NCBI GenBank assembly: GCA_964591275.1
Contig: CAZQAE010000028.1
Location: 1 to 62,781, forward strand
Reading direction: 5' to 3'
Source: G963674685 sp964591275
GTDB taxonomy: Bacteria > Lernaellota > Lernaellaia > JACKCT01
DNA: 62,781 nucleotides
In this document: positions 26,249 to 35,313 of the stretch, in pieces
Layout: the number at the start of each line of letters is the position of its first letter
Position numbering within the stretch: position 1 is the first letter of the stretch
Notes under the pieces: generated by a model
What the model was told of the DNA's origin: nothing
Database searches by the model: none
The model's input: only the letters and a program-made list of their open reading frames with translations
Position numbers and translations under genes: made by a program

Positions 26249-26845
26249 ATGAAACTCCGATATCCACTTGCACTTGCTTTGGTGATTGTGCTCCTGGTTT
26301 TTTCATTCAGTTGCTCAGTTGACCAGGACATTCTGTTGGCCGAAAAAGCCATAGAAGCTTCTAAGAACGTCCACGCCGACTATCTGGCGCCTTATGAGTT
26401 TTCCTCTGCCGAAATCAACCTTGAGGGAGCCAGGCGCCAAGTCAACCAATCCAATTTTTTCCGAGCCAGGCAATTTGCCAAGAAGGCATCGGAACAAGCC
26501 AATATGGCTTCGGTCATCGCTCGGAAGAAAAATTCCGTGCCACGGATTCCCTGGGATCCAGACAGGGCCGTCAAGGCGCACGAAGCTGCGGGAAAGGGGA
26601 CAGCCGTCGAAGCCATTGAACCGGCTGCCGCACCCACGCCCAAAAGGGTGCTCAGGGCTCCGTACAAATCGAAGTCGCCCGTGGTCCCACCGCCCCCCGT
26701 ATATGCACCGCCTCCGGTGGCGCCGCCCGTAGCTACGCCGGTCCCAACGCCGGTCCCAACACCTACGCCGACGCCCACGCCGCCGCCATCCATTTTGGAC
26801 GAAATTGACGCCATCGACGATGAACCTTCCGCTCCGGGGATGTGA
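26249..26845 (+). CDS. DUF4398-like lipoprotein with Pro-rich tail
   Basis: This 198-residue protein has a type II signal peptide (lipidated Cys22 after FSFS). A helical hairpin domain follows, with YLAPYEFSSAEINLEGARRQ and FFRARQFAKKASEQA, the pattern of DUF4398 lipoproteins. The C-terminal third is Pro/Thr/Val-rich (many PTP and VPTP steps) and ends in an acidic patch EIDAIDDEP. The Pro tail may span the peptidoglycan or reach a partner. It is the first gene of a five-gene run and is followed after 2 bp by the OmpA gene. Confidence 0.8.
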   Translation: MKLRYPLALALVIVLLVFSFSCSVDQDILLAEKAIEASKNVHADYLAPYEFSSAEINLEGARRQVNQSNFFRARQFAKKASEQANMASVIARKKNSVPRIPWDPDRAVKAHEAAGKGTAVEAIEPAAAPTPKRVLRAPYKSKSPVVPPPPVYAPPPVAPPVATPVPTPVPTPTPTPTPPPSILDEIDAIDDEPSAPGM

Positions 26846-26847
26846 AA

Positions 26848-27729
26848 ATGCACAAGAGCAATACCTGCTTTCTTTTTATCGCCGCGCTGCTCTTTTCCCT
26901 GCTGATTCTTTCAGCCGGTTGCGGTCGCGAAGCCTTAAAAAATGATATGTCCAAAGTTCAACAGGATCTGTTGGATGTTGAAATTGCAGGCGCCAAGGTC
27001 TGCGCTCCCAAGGAGTTTGCATCCGCCGAGGCCTATCTCGATTTCGCCCGCGGCGAGTACCAGGAAAGAAATTACATCGCAGTGGACGATAACCTGATCG
27101 AATCCCGAAAGCACATCGAGGCAGCCAGACCTTTTCTCGTCGGATGCGTGGAAGCCATTCCGCCCGACACCGACGGCGATGGAATTTTGAACAATGTTGA
27201 CAAGTGCCCCGACCAGCCTGAGGACTTTGATGAATTTGAAGACGCCGATGGTTGTCCCGATCCGGATAATGACCAAGACGGCATTCCCGATGTTGATGAC
27301 AAGTGCCCGCTGGAACCTGAAACCATTAACGAAGTCGATGACGAAGACGGGTGCCCGGACTTCAAATTTGTGAAGGTCGAAGGCTCGGAAATCGTGCTCA
27401 ATCAAAAGATACACTTTGAAACCGGATCGGACGTGATTACTCCCGAGAGTTTCCCAATCCTAAACGAGATAGCGTCGATCCTGGCAGCCAATTCAAATTG
27501 GAAAATCGCCATTGAAGGCCACACGGACAATGTGGGCAAAGCGACATCCAATATCAAGTTGTCTCAGTCTCGCGCCGAATCATGCCGAAAATATCTGGTC
27601 GAAAATGACATCGACATGGCGAGAATGTCCGCCGCTGGCTTCGGCCCTACCCGGCCCATCGTGCCAAATATGACCGAGGCGGGCAAGGCGATGAACCGTC
27701 GCGTTGAATTCAAGATCATTGACAAGTGA
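26848..27729 (+). CDS. OmpA-family lipoprotein with DUF4398-like hairpin and TSP3 repeats
   Basis: This 293-residue protein has a lipobox (SAGC, lipidated Cys25). It continues with a helical hairpin like that of the previous gene (KEFASAEAYLDFARGEYQ), then two thrombospondin type-3 Ca2+-binding repeats (DTDGDGILNNVDKCPDQP; DNDQDGIPDVDDKCP). The C-terminal OmpA domain binds peptidoglycan, seen as FETGSDVITPES, IEGHTDNVG and LSQSRAESCRKYL, with ending NRRVEFKI. It ties the outer membrane to the cell wall. ATG 26848 is preferred over GTG 26842 by spacing from GGGG. Confidence 0.92.
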   Translation: MHKSNTCFLFIAALLFSLLILSAGCGREALKNDMSKVQQDLLDVEIAGAKVCAPKEFASAEAYLDFARGEYQERNYIAVDDNLIESRKHIEAARPFLVGCVEAIPPDTDGDGILNNVDKCPDQPEDFDEFEDADGCPDPDNDQDGIPDVDDKCPLEPETINEVDDEDGCPDFKFVKVEGSEIVLNQKIHFETGSDVITPESFPILNEIASILAANSNWKIAIEGHTDNVGKATSNIKLSQSRAESCRKYLVENDIDMARMSAAGFGPTRPIVPNMTEAGKAMNRRVEFKIIDK

Positions 27730-29059
27730 GAATGTTCATCCGACGACGAAAATAGTATTTCTAAGCTTTCTATGTCTGGCGACCCTGCTGACGGGTCGCC
27801 CGGCTTTTTCTCAAAGCTCCCTACTCAATAATCCGAAAGTTGATTCCGATTCAGATGAAAAGCCTGTTATGAAAAGCATCGCTTTTCTACAGGACATAAT
27901 CAGGAAGGAATATTTGCGCCCCAGTCCTGATCTGGTCCTGATCGCGGATTATTATCAGCGCATCTTTGCTCTGACCCCGAAAACTCAGCAAGGTAAAATG
28001 GCCTTGTGGGAATCCTATTTCACCAGAAGGCGTAGCGGTGATTATTCGAGCGCCCTTGGAACACTCCAACTGATTTACGGCGCTTTTCGCCATGATGAAA
28101 CCATGATTCATCCTCTGGCTCCAAACACTCCGGTCAATCTTCACGCCACGGCGGATATCGAACAAGCCGATCTTTTTTCCCTGATGTCCAAAAGTCCGTT
28201 GGTCGCCATGAACCAAATGCGGGCGATTCCTTTGCGGCATCAAGGCGTTTACGTCGGTATTGCGGATGACCGGCGAACGTATTTCGGCCATGTTGATGTC
28301 GTCGTCAACCTCAAAATGGCCGAAGCTCATACCCAGGCCTTGCAATACAACAACGCCATCAATCTTTTCCGGGATATTATTCGCGGTCACGCCGGTGAAA
28401 GCTATGGACAGCCTGGTGGGTTGCGCAACATTGAATGGGTCGTTATGCGACATTTTCACAAAGCCTTGCTCATCATGGATATTGGGATAACGAAAAAGAT
28501 CGTTGAAATTCACGAGTTGTCGGCTCTGTGCAAGAGCGATCTGGCCAAGGCTGAAGCCCGCTTCATCAGCGCAAACCTGCACGAAGAACGTATCAAAAAA
28601 CTGCATTCAGCCGAGGATATCCTCCAGGCACTGGGGCATTACCGACATGTCGTATTGAATTATAATGACATTGTATTTCCTACGGATCGAGGCCTGGAAG
28701 CCATGGGACCTAGAGCTATCGTCCGCACGGCCGTATTGCTGACTGTCCTGACACACAGTAATGAAAGAGCCGTACTGCTGCTGGAAGAGCTTGAAAAATC
28801 CCTTGATCGATCAACGAAGGGGGGCAATGAAACCGCCGCCTACGCGCGCTTGCATCGGGCTGCCATCTTCCAGCAAAAAATGAACAATCCGCAACAAGCA
28901 ATATATTTACTGAGTAATTTCGGCAAAGAGTTTCCGCTGGCAGTGGTCTATCCGCATGATAAGAAAAAACCCCGCATGCTTTTTGAAATCGCCAATGAAT
29001 TGATATGCGAAGCGAAAGGCGGGTTAAAAATCAAGATGACAAAGGAGAAAAATAAATGA
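27719..29059 (+). CDS. Exported alpha-helical protein of unknown function
   Basis: This protein of about 446 residues has a signal peptide (IVFLSFLCLATLL, cleavage after PAFS). The start is TTG 27719 or TTG 27704, both inside the end of the OmpA gene. The mature part is almost all helical, with segments such as LQYNNAINLFRDIIRG, RAVLLLEELEKSL and NPQQAIYLLSNFG that look like degenerate TPR repeats. No enzyme motif is seen. The tail is basic (KMTKEKNK). The stop overlaps the next start (ATGA). Its place between an OmpA lipoprotein and a membrane Yip1 protein suggests a periplasmic scaffold. Confidence 0.65.
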   Translation: MTSENVHPTTKIVFLSFLCLATLLTGRPAFSQSSLLNNPKVDSDSDEKPVMKSIAFLQDIIRKEYLRPSPDLVLIADYYQRIFALTPKTQQGKMALWESYFTRRRSGDYSSALGTLQLIYGAFRHDETMIHPLAPNTPVNLHATADIEQADLFSLMSKSPLVAMNQMRAIPLRHQGVYVGIADDRRTYFGHVDVVVNLKMAEAHTQALQYNNAINLFRDIIRGHAGESYGQPGGLRNIEWVVMRHFHKALLIMDIGITKKIVEIHELSALCKSDLAKAEARFISANLHEERIKKLHSAEDILQALGHYRHVVLNYNDIVFPTDRGLEAMGPRAIVRTAVLLTVLTHSNERAVLLLEELEKSLDRSTKGGNETAAYARLHRAAIFQQKMNNPQQAIYLLSNFGKEFPLAVVYPHDKKKPRMLFEIANELICEAKGGLKIKMTKEKNK

Positions 29060-30135
29060 TTCATCCCTGCCGGCAGTGCGGGCAATCCCTCAGAATTTCG
29101 TCGCCGGGGGCGTATCAATGTCCGAAATGTGGCGCATTAATGAAAATCGAACCGGAAGAGTTCGCCTGGGAAGCGGGAGGACACCTCAACGATTTCGGCG
29201 CTCCCGCGTCGGAAAACACGGAAAACAATCCCGGCGAACGCAGGACCGACGAAAAAACCGCTTCGGAGGCGGAATCCACGGGAATACCTGTTGCCGCCGT
29301 TATTTCACCAAGCGACGCGCCCGCGAAATCAAGCGCCGAAGATCGGTGTGAAATATGCCAAATACACGAGGCCACGCAGGCATGCCAATCCTGTGGAAAA
29401 CTTGTTTGCACAAATTGTTCAACATTGGATTCAAGCGCTTTGCCGATATGCACCGCTTGTCGTCCGAATTCCATCGGCGACTATAACAGCTTTGAAAATA
29501 CCGGTCGCCTGGGTTTTCTTAAAAGTTTTCCGGGCACTGTCAAATCTATGCTTTTCCATCCATCGGATTTTTTCACGCGCCTGCCCGCGCCAGGGCCTTT
29601 CTGGCCCGGAATATTGTTCGGCGTTCTCATCTGTTATCCTTTTCGGGTCATTGCCGTGTTCATTTTAGCCTATTCCATGCAGGGCCAAATCGCGGACATT
29701 GAAAGCCAACTGGGCATTGTAATGCCGGTCTTTTTTACGGACATGATGTCGCAGCCGAGTTTTATAATCACCATGCTCATCTCCGGCGTCATCCTCCAGC
29801 CCATTTTCATCATGCTCGCCATCTTGTTTACTGGTACAATTACTCACCCCATCCTACTTTTCATGGGAAAACTTCACGGGCGATACGAAGACACAATCCG
29901 CGTCACCGGATACGCCAAGCTGGGAGAGATTCCGACAATTATACCAATAATCGGTCCTTTCATCGCGATTGCCTGGACAGTAGTTTTGATGGCAATTGGA
30001 TTTCACAAGGTTCATAGAATCCCGTTATGGAAGGCCTGCCTCGCCGCCGCCACGCCAATCCTGATCTGTGGCTGCGGTCTGCTGGCCATCTTTGCCGCCG
30101 CATTGACCTTCGTTTTGCCGCAGATCTTATTTTGA
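29056..30135 (+). CDS. Zinc-ribbon / B-box / Yip1-domain membrane protein
   Basis: This 359-residue protein begins with a zinc ribbon (CRQCGQ and CPKCGA), followed by a charged disordered segment. A B-box-like zinc finger comes next at about 95-135 (CEICQIHEATQACQSCG, CTNC, CTAC). The C-terminal half is a Yip1-type domain with about five membrane helices, beginning after FLKSFPGTVKSMLFHPSDFF. Such proteins are common in delta-proteobacteria-like genomes and have no assigned role. The N-terminal zinc modules should face the cytoplasm. The stop overlaps the next gene start by one base (TGATG). Confidence 0.85.
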   Translation: MIHPCRQCGQSLRISSPGAYQCPKCGALMKIEPEEFAWEAGGHLNDFGAPASENTENNPGERRTDEKTASEAESTGIPVAAVISPSDAPAKSSAEDRCEICQIHEATQACQSCGKLVCTNCSTLDSSALPICTACRPNSIGDYNSFENTGRLGFLKSFPGTVKSMLFHPSDFFTRLPAPGPFWPGILFGVLICYPFRVIAVFILAYSMQGQIADIESQLGIVMPVFFTDMMSQPSFIITMLISGVILQPIFIMLAILFTGTITHPILLFMGKLHGRYEDTIRVTGYAKLGEIPTIIPIIGPFIAIAWTVVLMAIGFHKVHRIPLWKACLAAATPILICGCGLLAIFAAALTFVLPQILF

Positions 30136-30554
30136 TGAATGAGCTCAAGCCATCCGCCCCCAATGAGCGCCCGACTTTCTTTAGAGCTACGATGATCGCA
30201 ATGATCATTATGGGCTGGTTGGCGGCATGGCACCTGCCCTGGGAAATCATCTGGCAAGTAAAAACCTGCATCTTCCGTCGAATAACAACGATCCCCTGTC
30301 CCTTTTGCGATCTGACGCATGCCTGCGTGTATTTCGCTCGCGGCCAGATATTGGATTCCATTAGAGTCAACGCCCTGGGACCACTGATAATGATTTCATC
30401 TGTAGCCTTGTTGCTGTTGTTTGGAATGAAAATCCTCCGACGCGCCCCGGCTTTTCCGCTCGACCGATATTTGGCCGATCATCCATGGATCAAATGGGCG
30501 GCGCTTTTGCTTCTTTGCCTAAACTGGTGCCTGCAAATTGCAAAAGATGCCTGA
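30135..30554 (+). CDS. DUF2752 membrane protein
   Basis: This 139-residue protein has three to four membrane helices. The family motif is CPFCDLTHACVYFARGQ, a variant of the usual CPxCGLTRA, followed by helices near GPLIMISSVALLLLF. Its function is unknown. It is translationally coupled to the Yip1 gene and ends the operon that starts at 26249. A longer in-frame start upstream would lie fully inside the Yip1 gene and is rejected. Confidence 0.82.
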   Translation: MNELKPSAPNERPTFFRATMIAMIIMGWLAAWHLPWEIIWQVKTCIFRRITTIPCPFCDLTHACVYFARGQILDSIRVNALGPLIMISSVALLLLFGMKILRRAPAFPLDRYLADHPWIKWAALLLLCLNWCLQIAKDA

Positions 30555-30682
30555 GCCAAATAATACTATTTTCGTCTAAATCTTGACTTAATCCCACAAA
30601 TGAATATTTTCCTATTGGTCGTGCCCGCTGTCGAAACGATTTGCGACAGTGCGCGGCATAAAAATACCTAAGGAGAAATGCC

Positions 30683-31069
30683 TTGCCCATATACGAATAC
30701 TACTGTGATGATTGTAATAAGTCTTACGAAGTTACGCAGAGGATAACCGACAAGCGCCTTGAGCAATGCCCGGTGTGCAATTCGTCGCGAATTCACAAGC
30801 TGGTCAGCCTTTCTTCATTTCATCTGAAAGGTACGGGGTGGTACGCTACCGATTACGCCAAAAAAGATTCCAAAAACGGCAATGGGGTCAACGGAGGAAA
30901 TAAAAAAGCCAACCCAACCGACAATAATGCGAAAGACAAAGATTCCGGCAGCGGCGACTCCTCAAAAAGCGAAGCAAAGCCAAATTCAGAGTCCAAAAGC
31001 AGTGAAAAGTCGGAATCAAAGTCCAAAAGCGAAGTTACAGCCAGCAGCGCGTCAAATTCCTCCACTTGA
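30683..31069 (+). CDS. FmdB-family zinc-ribbon protein
   Basis: This 128-residue protein starts at TTG 30683 with AGGAG seven bases upstream; the first Met-like residue directly precedes PIYEYYC. The zinc ribbon has YYCDDCNKSYEV and CPVCNSSRI (two CxxC knuckles), as in the FmdB regulatory family. The second half is a low-complexity Ser/Lys/Asn/Glu tail (SKSEAKPNSESKSSEKSES), probably disordered. It may regulate the nearby glycine-cleavage genes, but this is not shown by the sequence. Confidence 0.85.
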   Translation: MPIYEYYCDDCNKSYEVTQRITDKRLEQCPVCNSSRIHKLVSLSSFHLKGTGWYATDYAKKDSKNGNGVNGGNKKANPTDNNAKDKDSGSGDSSKSEAKPNSESKSSEKSESKSKSEVTASSASNSST

Positions 31070-31195
31070 CGCCGCACCTTCATTGAATTTCATACGCGAA
31101 TTTGTTATGAGAAATGCCGTGCATGGCGTTGCGCGTGTTTGAGCGTCAGATTCGCTCTTCGCATAAAATTTCCGCAACTCTAAGGAGCTTCGCAA

Positions 31196-31582
31196 ATGAA
31201 TCTTCCGAAGGATCTTAAGTACTCGAATGACCACGAATGGATCAAAGTTGAAGGCAATGTCGCCGTCATCGGGATCACCGATTACGCGCAGGATTCTCTT
31301 GGTGACATCGTCTTTCTCGAACTGCCCGACGTGGAGACCGAACTGAGCCAGGGGGACACTTTCGGCGTCGTTGAAAGCGTCAAATCCGTCAGCGATCTCT
31401 TTACCCCGGTTTCCGGAAAAGTCATCGAGACGCATGAAGACATCATTGATGCTCCGGAAACTATCAATTCCGATCCATACGGCGTAGGTTGGATGATAAA
31501 AGTTGAGCTATCGGATAACTCTGAAATCGAAGCACTTTACGATGCAGCCTCCTATGAAAAATTTCTGGCCGAAGAAAGCTAA
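31196..31582 (+). CDS. gcvH: Glycine cleavage system H protein
   Basis: This 128-residue lipoyl carrier protein shuttles the aminomethyl group between the P and T proteins. The N-terminus LPKDLKYSNDHEWIKV, the middle GDIVFLELPDVE and the lipoyl site ESVKSVSDL (Lys63) are all typical. The ribosome site AAGGAG is 10 bases before the ATG. It starts the run gcvH-gcvPA-gcvPB, with 29-bp gaps on both sides of gcvPA. No gcvT is present in the window. Confidence 0.97.
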   Translation: MNLPKDLKYSNDHEWIKVEGNVAVIGITDYAQDSLGDIVFLELPDVETELSQGDTFGVVESVKSVSDLFTPVSGKVIETHEDIIDAPETINSDPYGVGWMIKVELSDNSEIEALYDAASYEKFLAEES

Positions 31583-31611
31583 TGGAAATTTAATAGAATC
31601 TGGAGAATCCA

Positions 31612-32952
31612 ATGCGCTATATCCCGCATACGCCGGATGATATTCGCAAGATGCTCGACTCCATCGGAGTCGGTGAAATCAGCGAACTGTTTTGCGCCAT
31701 CCCGCAAAACATCAGGCTCAACAAAGCTCTGAACATTCCTTCCCCCATGTCCGAAAAAGAATTGCTCGAACACCTGGAAAATCTTTCGGCCAGCAATCTC
31801 GGGCATTCGTTTGCGTGTTTCATCGGAGGCGGAGCACATCGCCATTACGTTCCGGCGGCAGTTGATTCACTTTTGAGCAGAGGCGAGTTTTTCACCGCTT
31901 ACACTCCCTATCAGCCCGAAGTGTCTCAAGGCACATTGCAGGCTATTTTTGAATTTCAGACCATGATCGCAAGGCTCCTGGGCATGGAGGCAGCCAACGC
32001 CTCGATGTACGACGGCGCATCCGCTCTGGCCGAAGCCATTCTCATGGCGGCAAGAGTCACCAAAAAATCAAAGGCATTAATCGCTTCATCCATAAACCCG
32101 CGCTACAGGCAGGTCGTTGAAACCTACCTGCAGTTTCACAACTTCGAATTGACGACGCTGCCAATCCGCGCGGATGGCCGCGTCGATTCCGACTTCATCA
32201 GCAACGCGGATTTATCGGAAACCGCGGCTGTGGTCGTGCAATCGCCAAACTACTTCGGCGTCATTGAGGATTTGAGCCACATCAACAGTGCCCTGCGTGA
32301 AAGCAAAGCGCAGTTCATTGTTTCTTTCACGGAAGCTCTGGCTTATGGCCTAATCAAAAGTCCCGGAGAATGCGGCGCCGATATTGTCGCCGGCGAAGGC
32401 GCAAGTTTCGGAATGCCGGTGTCGTTCGGGGGACCTTTCCTCGGCCTCTTTGCGGCCAGGAAAAAACATGCCCGCATGATACCCGGTCGCCTTGTCGGCC
32501 AAACCCTTGATACAAACGGGAAAAAGGCCTTCGTTCTGACGCTCGCAACTCGTGAGCAGCACATTCGCCGCGAAAAGGCCACCAGCAATATTTGCACGAA
32601 CCAGGCTCTTTGTGCTTTGGCCTGCGTGATCTATCTGTCGCTCCACGGGAAATCGGGTCTCGCGCAATTGGCTCAAGCGAATCTGAATCTGGCCGAATAC
32701 GCCAAAGACGCCTTGGTGAGAGCCGGTGCGAAACTTCCATTTAATACACCAACTTTCAATGAGTTCGTCGTGGACATGCCATGCGATGTGCGGCGTCTTG
32801 AGCAAGCGTGTTACGAGCAAAAGTTGCTACCGGGAATCTCCGTCGACCGATTGCTCAGCGGTGCCGACAACGCCATGCTGGTCAACGTCACGGAATTGAA
32901 CAACAAAGATCAAATCGACAAATTTGCACGTATTGTCGCCAAGCTCAAATAA
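31612..32952 (+). CDS. gcvPA: Glycine dehydrogenase (decarboxylating) subunit 1
   Basis: This 446-residue protein is the N-terminal half of split P protein. It starts MRYIPHTPDDIRKML, contains SFACFIGGGAHRHYVPAAVD, YQPEVSQGTLQAIFEFQTMI, and ASMYDGASALAEAI, and ends at the usual place. It forms an alpha2beta2 complex with the PLP-bearing subunit 2 next door. Glycine is decarboxylated and its aminomethyl group passed to lipoyl-H protein. Confidence 0.97.
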   Translation: MRYIPHTPDDIRKMLDSIGVGEISELFCAIPQNIRLNKALNIPSPMSEKELLEHLENLSASNLGHSFACFIGGGAHRHYVPAAVDSLLSRGEFFTAYTPYQPEVSQGTLQAIFEFQTMIARLLGMEAANASMYDGASALAEAILMAARVTKKSKALIASSINPRYRQVVETYLQFHNFELTTLPIRADGRVDSDFISNADLSETAAVVVQSPNYFGVIEDLSHINSALRESKAQFIVSFTEALAYGLIKSPGECGADIVAGEGASFGMPVSFGGPFLGLFAARKKHARMIPGRLVGQTLDTNGKKAFVLTLATREQHIRREKATSNICTNQALCALACVIYLSLHGKSGLAQLAQANLNLAEYAKDALVRAGAKLPFNTPTFNEFVVDMPCDVRRLEQACYEQKLLPGISVDRLLSGADNAMLVNVTELNNKDQIDKFARIVAKLK

Positions 32953-32981
32953 GATCCGCCGATACAACCCGGAGTCGTCTG

Positions 32982-34421
32982 ATGATGTACAATAAAACAA
33001 TCTTCGACCTTTCGGCCAAAGGGCGATGCGGCGCATCGCCGATCAGCGCCGATGTTCCCGATTTCCAACTTCCCGACGATCTGTTGCGTGCAGAATCCGC
33101 TGCCCTGCCCGAAGTCACGGAAGTGGATGTGGTGAGGCATTTTACACACCTTAGTCAAAAGAATTTCGGTATCGATATCGGCATGTATCCCCTGGGCAGT
33201 TGCACGATGAAGTACAATCCGCGAATCAACGAAGTGGCTTGCCGCCTTCCAGGCTTTGCGCGGATTCACCCCGGCGCGCCTCCGCAATACGCGCAGGGAG
33301 CTCTGCAGTTGATGCACGAACTGCAATCATACCTCGCCGAGATCACCGGATTGGATGTCGTAACTCTGCAACCCGCCGCGGGAGCGCAAGGTGAATTGAC
33401 AGGCCTTATGATGATCCGAGCCTGGCACACAAGTCAGGGGAACCCCCGCCGGAAAGTTCTGATACCCGATACGGCGCATGGAACGAATCCAGCTTCCAGT
33501 GCGCTTTGCAACTACGCGGTGGAGACCGTGCCGAGCAACGACAGGGGGACATTGGACCTCGCATCGTTGCGTGAAAAAATGACCGGGGAAGTCGCGGCCC
33601 TTATGGTCACGAACCCGAACACGCTCGGACTTTTTGAAAAAGACATTGCGGAAGCCGCCGAGATCGTCCATCAGGCAGGCGGCCTCATTTACCTGGACGG
33701 CGCCAACATGAACGCGATCATGGGAATCGTCAGGCCGGGAGATTTCGGTGTCGATGTCATGCACCTAAATCTGCACAAAACTTTTTCCACCCCGCACGGC
33801 GGCGGCGGTCCGGGATCAGGTCCGGTGGCGGCAAAATCGTTTTTGGCCCCCTATTTGCCCAGCCCAATCATCACGAAAAGCGGCGATCAATTTTTCCCCG
33901 ACTACGAAAGGCCGCAATCCATTGGCAAGGTGCAGGCTTTTTTCGGCAACTTCGGCGTGCTGGTCCGCGCTTATGCATATATCCGCGAAATGGGACCCGA
34001 TGGTTTGAAATTCGCCAGTGAGATGGCGGTGCTCAACGCCAACTACATCCGTGAAAATCTCAAAGGGATCTACCATCTGCCCTACGATGAAGTGTGCATG
34101 CACGAATGCGTGTTTTCGGAGAAAAGCTTGCCGGGCGACCTGCGTACTTTAGACGTTGCAAAAAGGCTGATGGACTACGGTTTCCATCCGCCAACCGTCT
34201 ATTTTCCGCTTATCGTCAAGGGCGCCATCATGGTCGAGCCTACGGAAACGGAAAGCCTCGAAAACTGCGATGACTTCATTCAGGCGATGAAAACAATCCG
34301 CGCGGAAGCCGAAAATGATCCCAAGGCCTTAACTTCCGCTCCAAGGACAACGCCGATTGCGCGCGCCGACGAAGTTATGGCGGTGAAAAAGCTGCGCCTG
34401 ACCGCCGATATGGACGGTTGA
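32982..34421 (+). CDS. gcvPB: Glycine dehydrogenase (decarboxylating) subunit 2
   Basis: This 479-residue subunit carries pyridoxal phosphate. It has GMYPLGSCTMKYNPRIN, QPAAGAQGELTG, TAHGTNPASSA and the PLP lysine in NLHKTFSTPHGGGGPG (Lys266). I chose ATG 32982, 7 bases after GGAG and 29 bp past gcvPA; the open frame extends further upstream but overlaps gcvPA. No gene for the T protein follows. Confidence 0.97.
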   Translation: MMYNKTIFDLSAKGRCGASPISADVPDFQLPDDLLRAESAALPEVTEVDVVRHFTHLSQKNFGIDIGMYPLGSCTMKYNPRINEVACRLPGFARIHPGAPPQYAQGALQLMHELQSYLAEITGLDVVTLQPAAGAQGELTGLMMIRAWHTSQGNPRRKVLIPDTAHGTNPASSALCNYAVETVPSNDRGTLDLASLREKMTGEVAALMVTNPNTLGLFEKDIAEAAEIVHQAGGLIYLDGANMNAIMGIVRPGDFGVDVMHLNLHKTFSTPHGGGGPGSGPVAAKSFLAPYLPSPIITKSGDQFFPDYERPQSIGKVQAFFGNFGVLVRAYAYIREMGPDGLKFASEMAVLNANYIRENLKGIYHLPYDEVCMHECVFSEKSLPGDLRTLDVAKRLMDYGFHPPTVYFPLIVKGAIMVEPTETESLENCDDFIQAMKTIRAEAENDPKALTSAPRTTPIARADEVMAVKKLRLTADMDG

Positions 34422-34464
34422 ATCTCTATGGCCGACAACCCGGCCAGACACCGAATTTGAGCGG

Positions 34465-35079
34465 CTACTTTTTTAAATTGATATTCAAAAGGGATGATGC
34501 GGCGGATTTTTCACCCCCGCGAAGCGCGAAGGGCGACTCGATTTTTTCCCGCGACTTTTTCCTGGCGGGCTTACTTTTCCTTAAATTTTTGTTCTTTTTT
34601 GGCGGGGCCACCGTTTTGGATGCTTTGCGCCCCGCACCAGAACTTTTAGATTTTTGAACTGGCCTTAAAAGCTCGATGACGTTGGTCAAAGACCGGGAAT
34701 CGGTTGCGGAGGATTTTGTGATTTTTTGTGCTTGAATGATCGATTCTTTGCGCCTGGCTGATTTTCTCTGGCGGCTTGCCTCAGTATTTTTCTCAAACTC
34801 GTCCAGGGAGTTATCCAGTTCATCGAGCTGTTTTTCCACATCCCGCAGTCGCGACCCAACCCTGGCTATAGCCCTATCCACTTTATCCTGATCCGATGTG
34901 GAAGGCACGCCAGCGAAATTACGAATATTCCTAACGCGTTTGTCGAATTCGACCTTTGTTTTAATCACTCCTTTTATCAGTTTGACGCCGGCGGCTGAAG
35001 AAAGTAACTCCACGGCCAGTTTCCCGGGTTTCAATTTCTTTTCTTGCCTCATCTCTTTTATCAAGTCGGAAATCGCCAT
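34465..35079 (-). CDS. Basic coiled-coil protein, phasin-like
   Basis: This 204-residue protein has an N-terminal helix (MAISDLIKEMRQEKKLKPG), then a helical region with heptads (RLRDVEKQLDELDNSL) and a long Lys/Arg/Ser-rich tail (KPARKKSREKIES). This pattern fits PhaF/phasin-like or nucleoid-associated proteins, where the acidic/helical part binds granules and the basic tail binds DNA. No PHA gene is nearby, so the assignment is only a suggestion. The gene is alone, convergent with gcvPB. Confidence 0.6.
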   Translation of the reverse strand: MAISDLIKEMRQEKKLKPGKLAVELLSSAAGVKLIKGVIKTKVEFDKRVRNIRNFAGVPSTSDQDKVDRAIARVGSRLRDVEKQLDELDNSLDEFEKNTEASRQRKSARRKESIIQAQKITKSSATDSRSLTNVIELLRPVQKSKSSGAGRKASKTVAPPKKNKNLRKSKPARKKSREKIESPFALRGGEKSAASSLLNINLKK

Positions 35080-35313
35080 GCGGCGCCTCTCAATTTGTGT
35101 TTTCGCTACGCTTTTACGATACTAGCTCTCGTGGATCATTTTGAAAAGTGCTTCTATTTCAGTAATTCATGAAAAATCAGGATCAATCATGAGGCTTCGC
35201 TTGAACCACTGTTTGGAATCTGTTGGGCATTTTTCACCTTTTGCTTGCATTTGCCCAGGCGATCTGTTAAGGAATCTAAGCCTTTTGGCGTGTGAAAATT
35301 GATGGGAGAAACA

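Noticed and set aside
32808..32981. Longer upstream start for gcvPB
   Set aside because: It would overlap gcvPA and has no ribosome site; the family start fits 32982.
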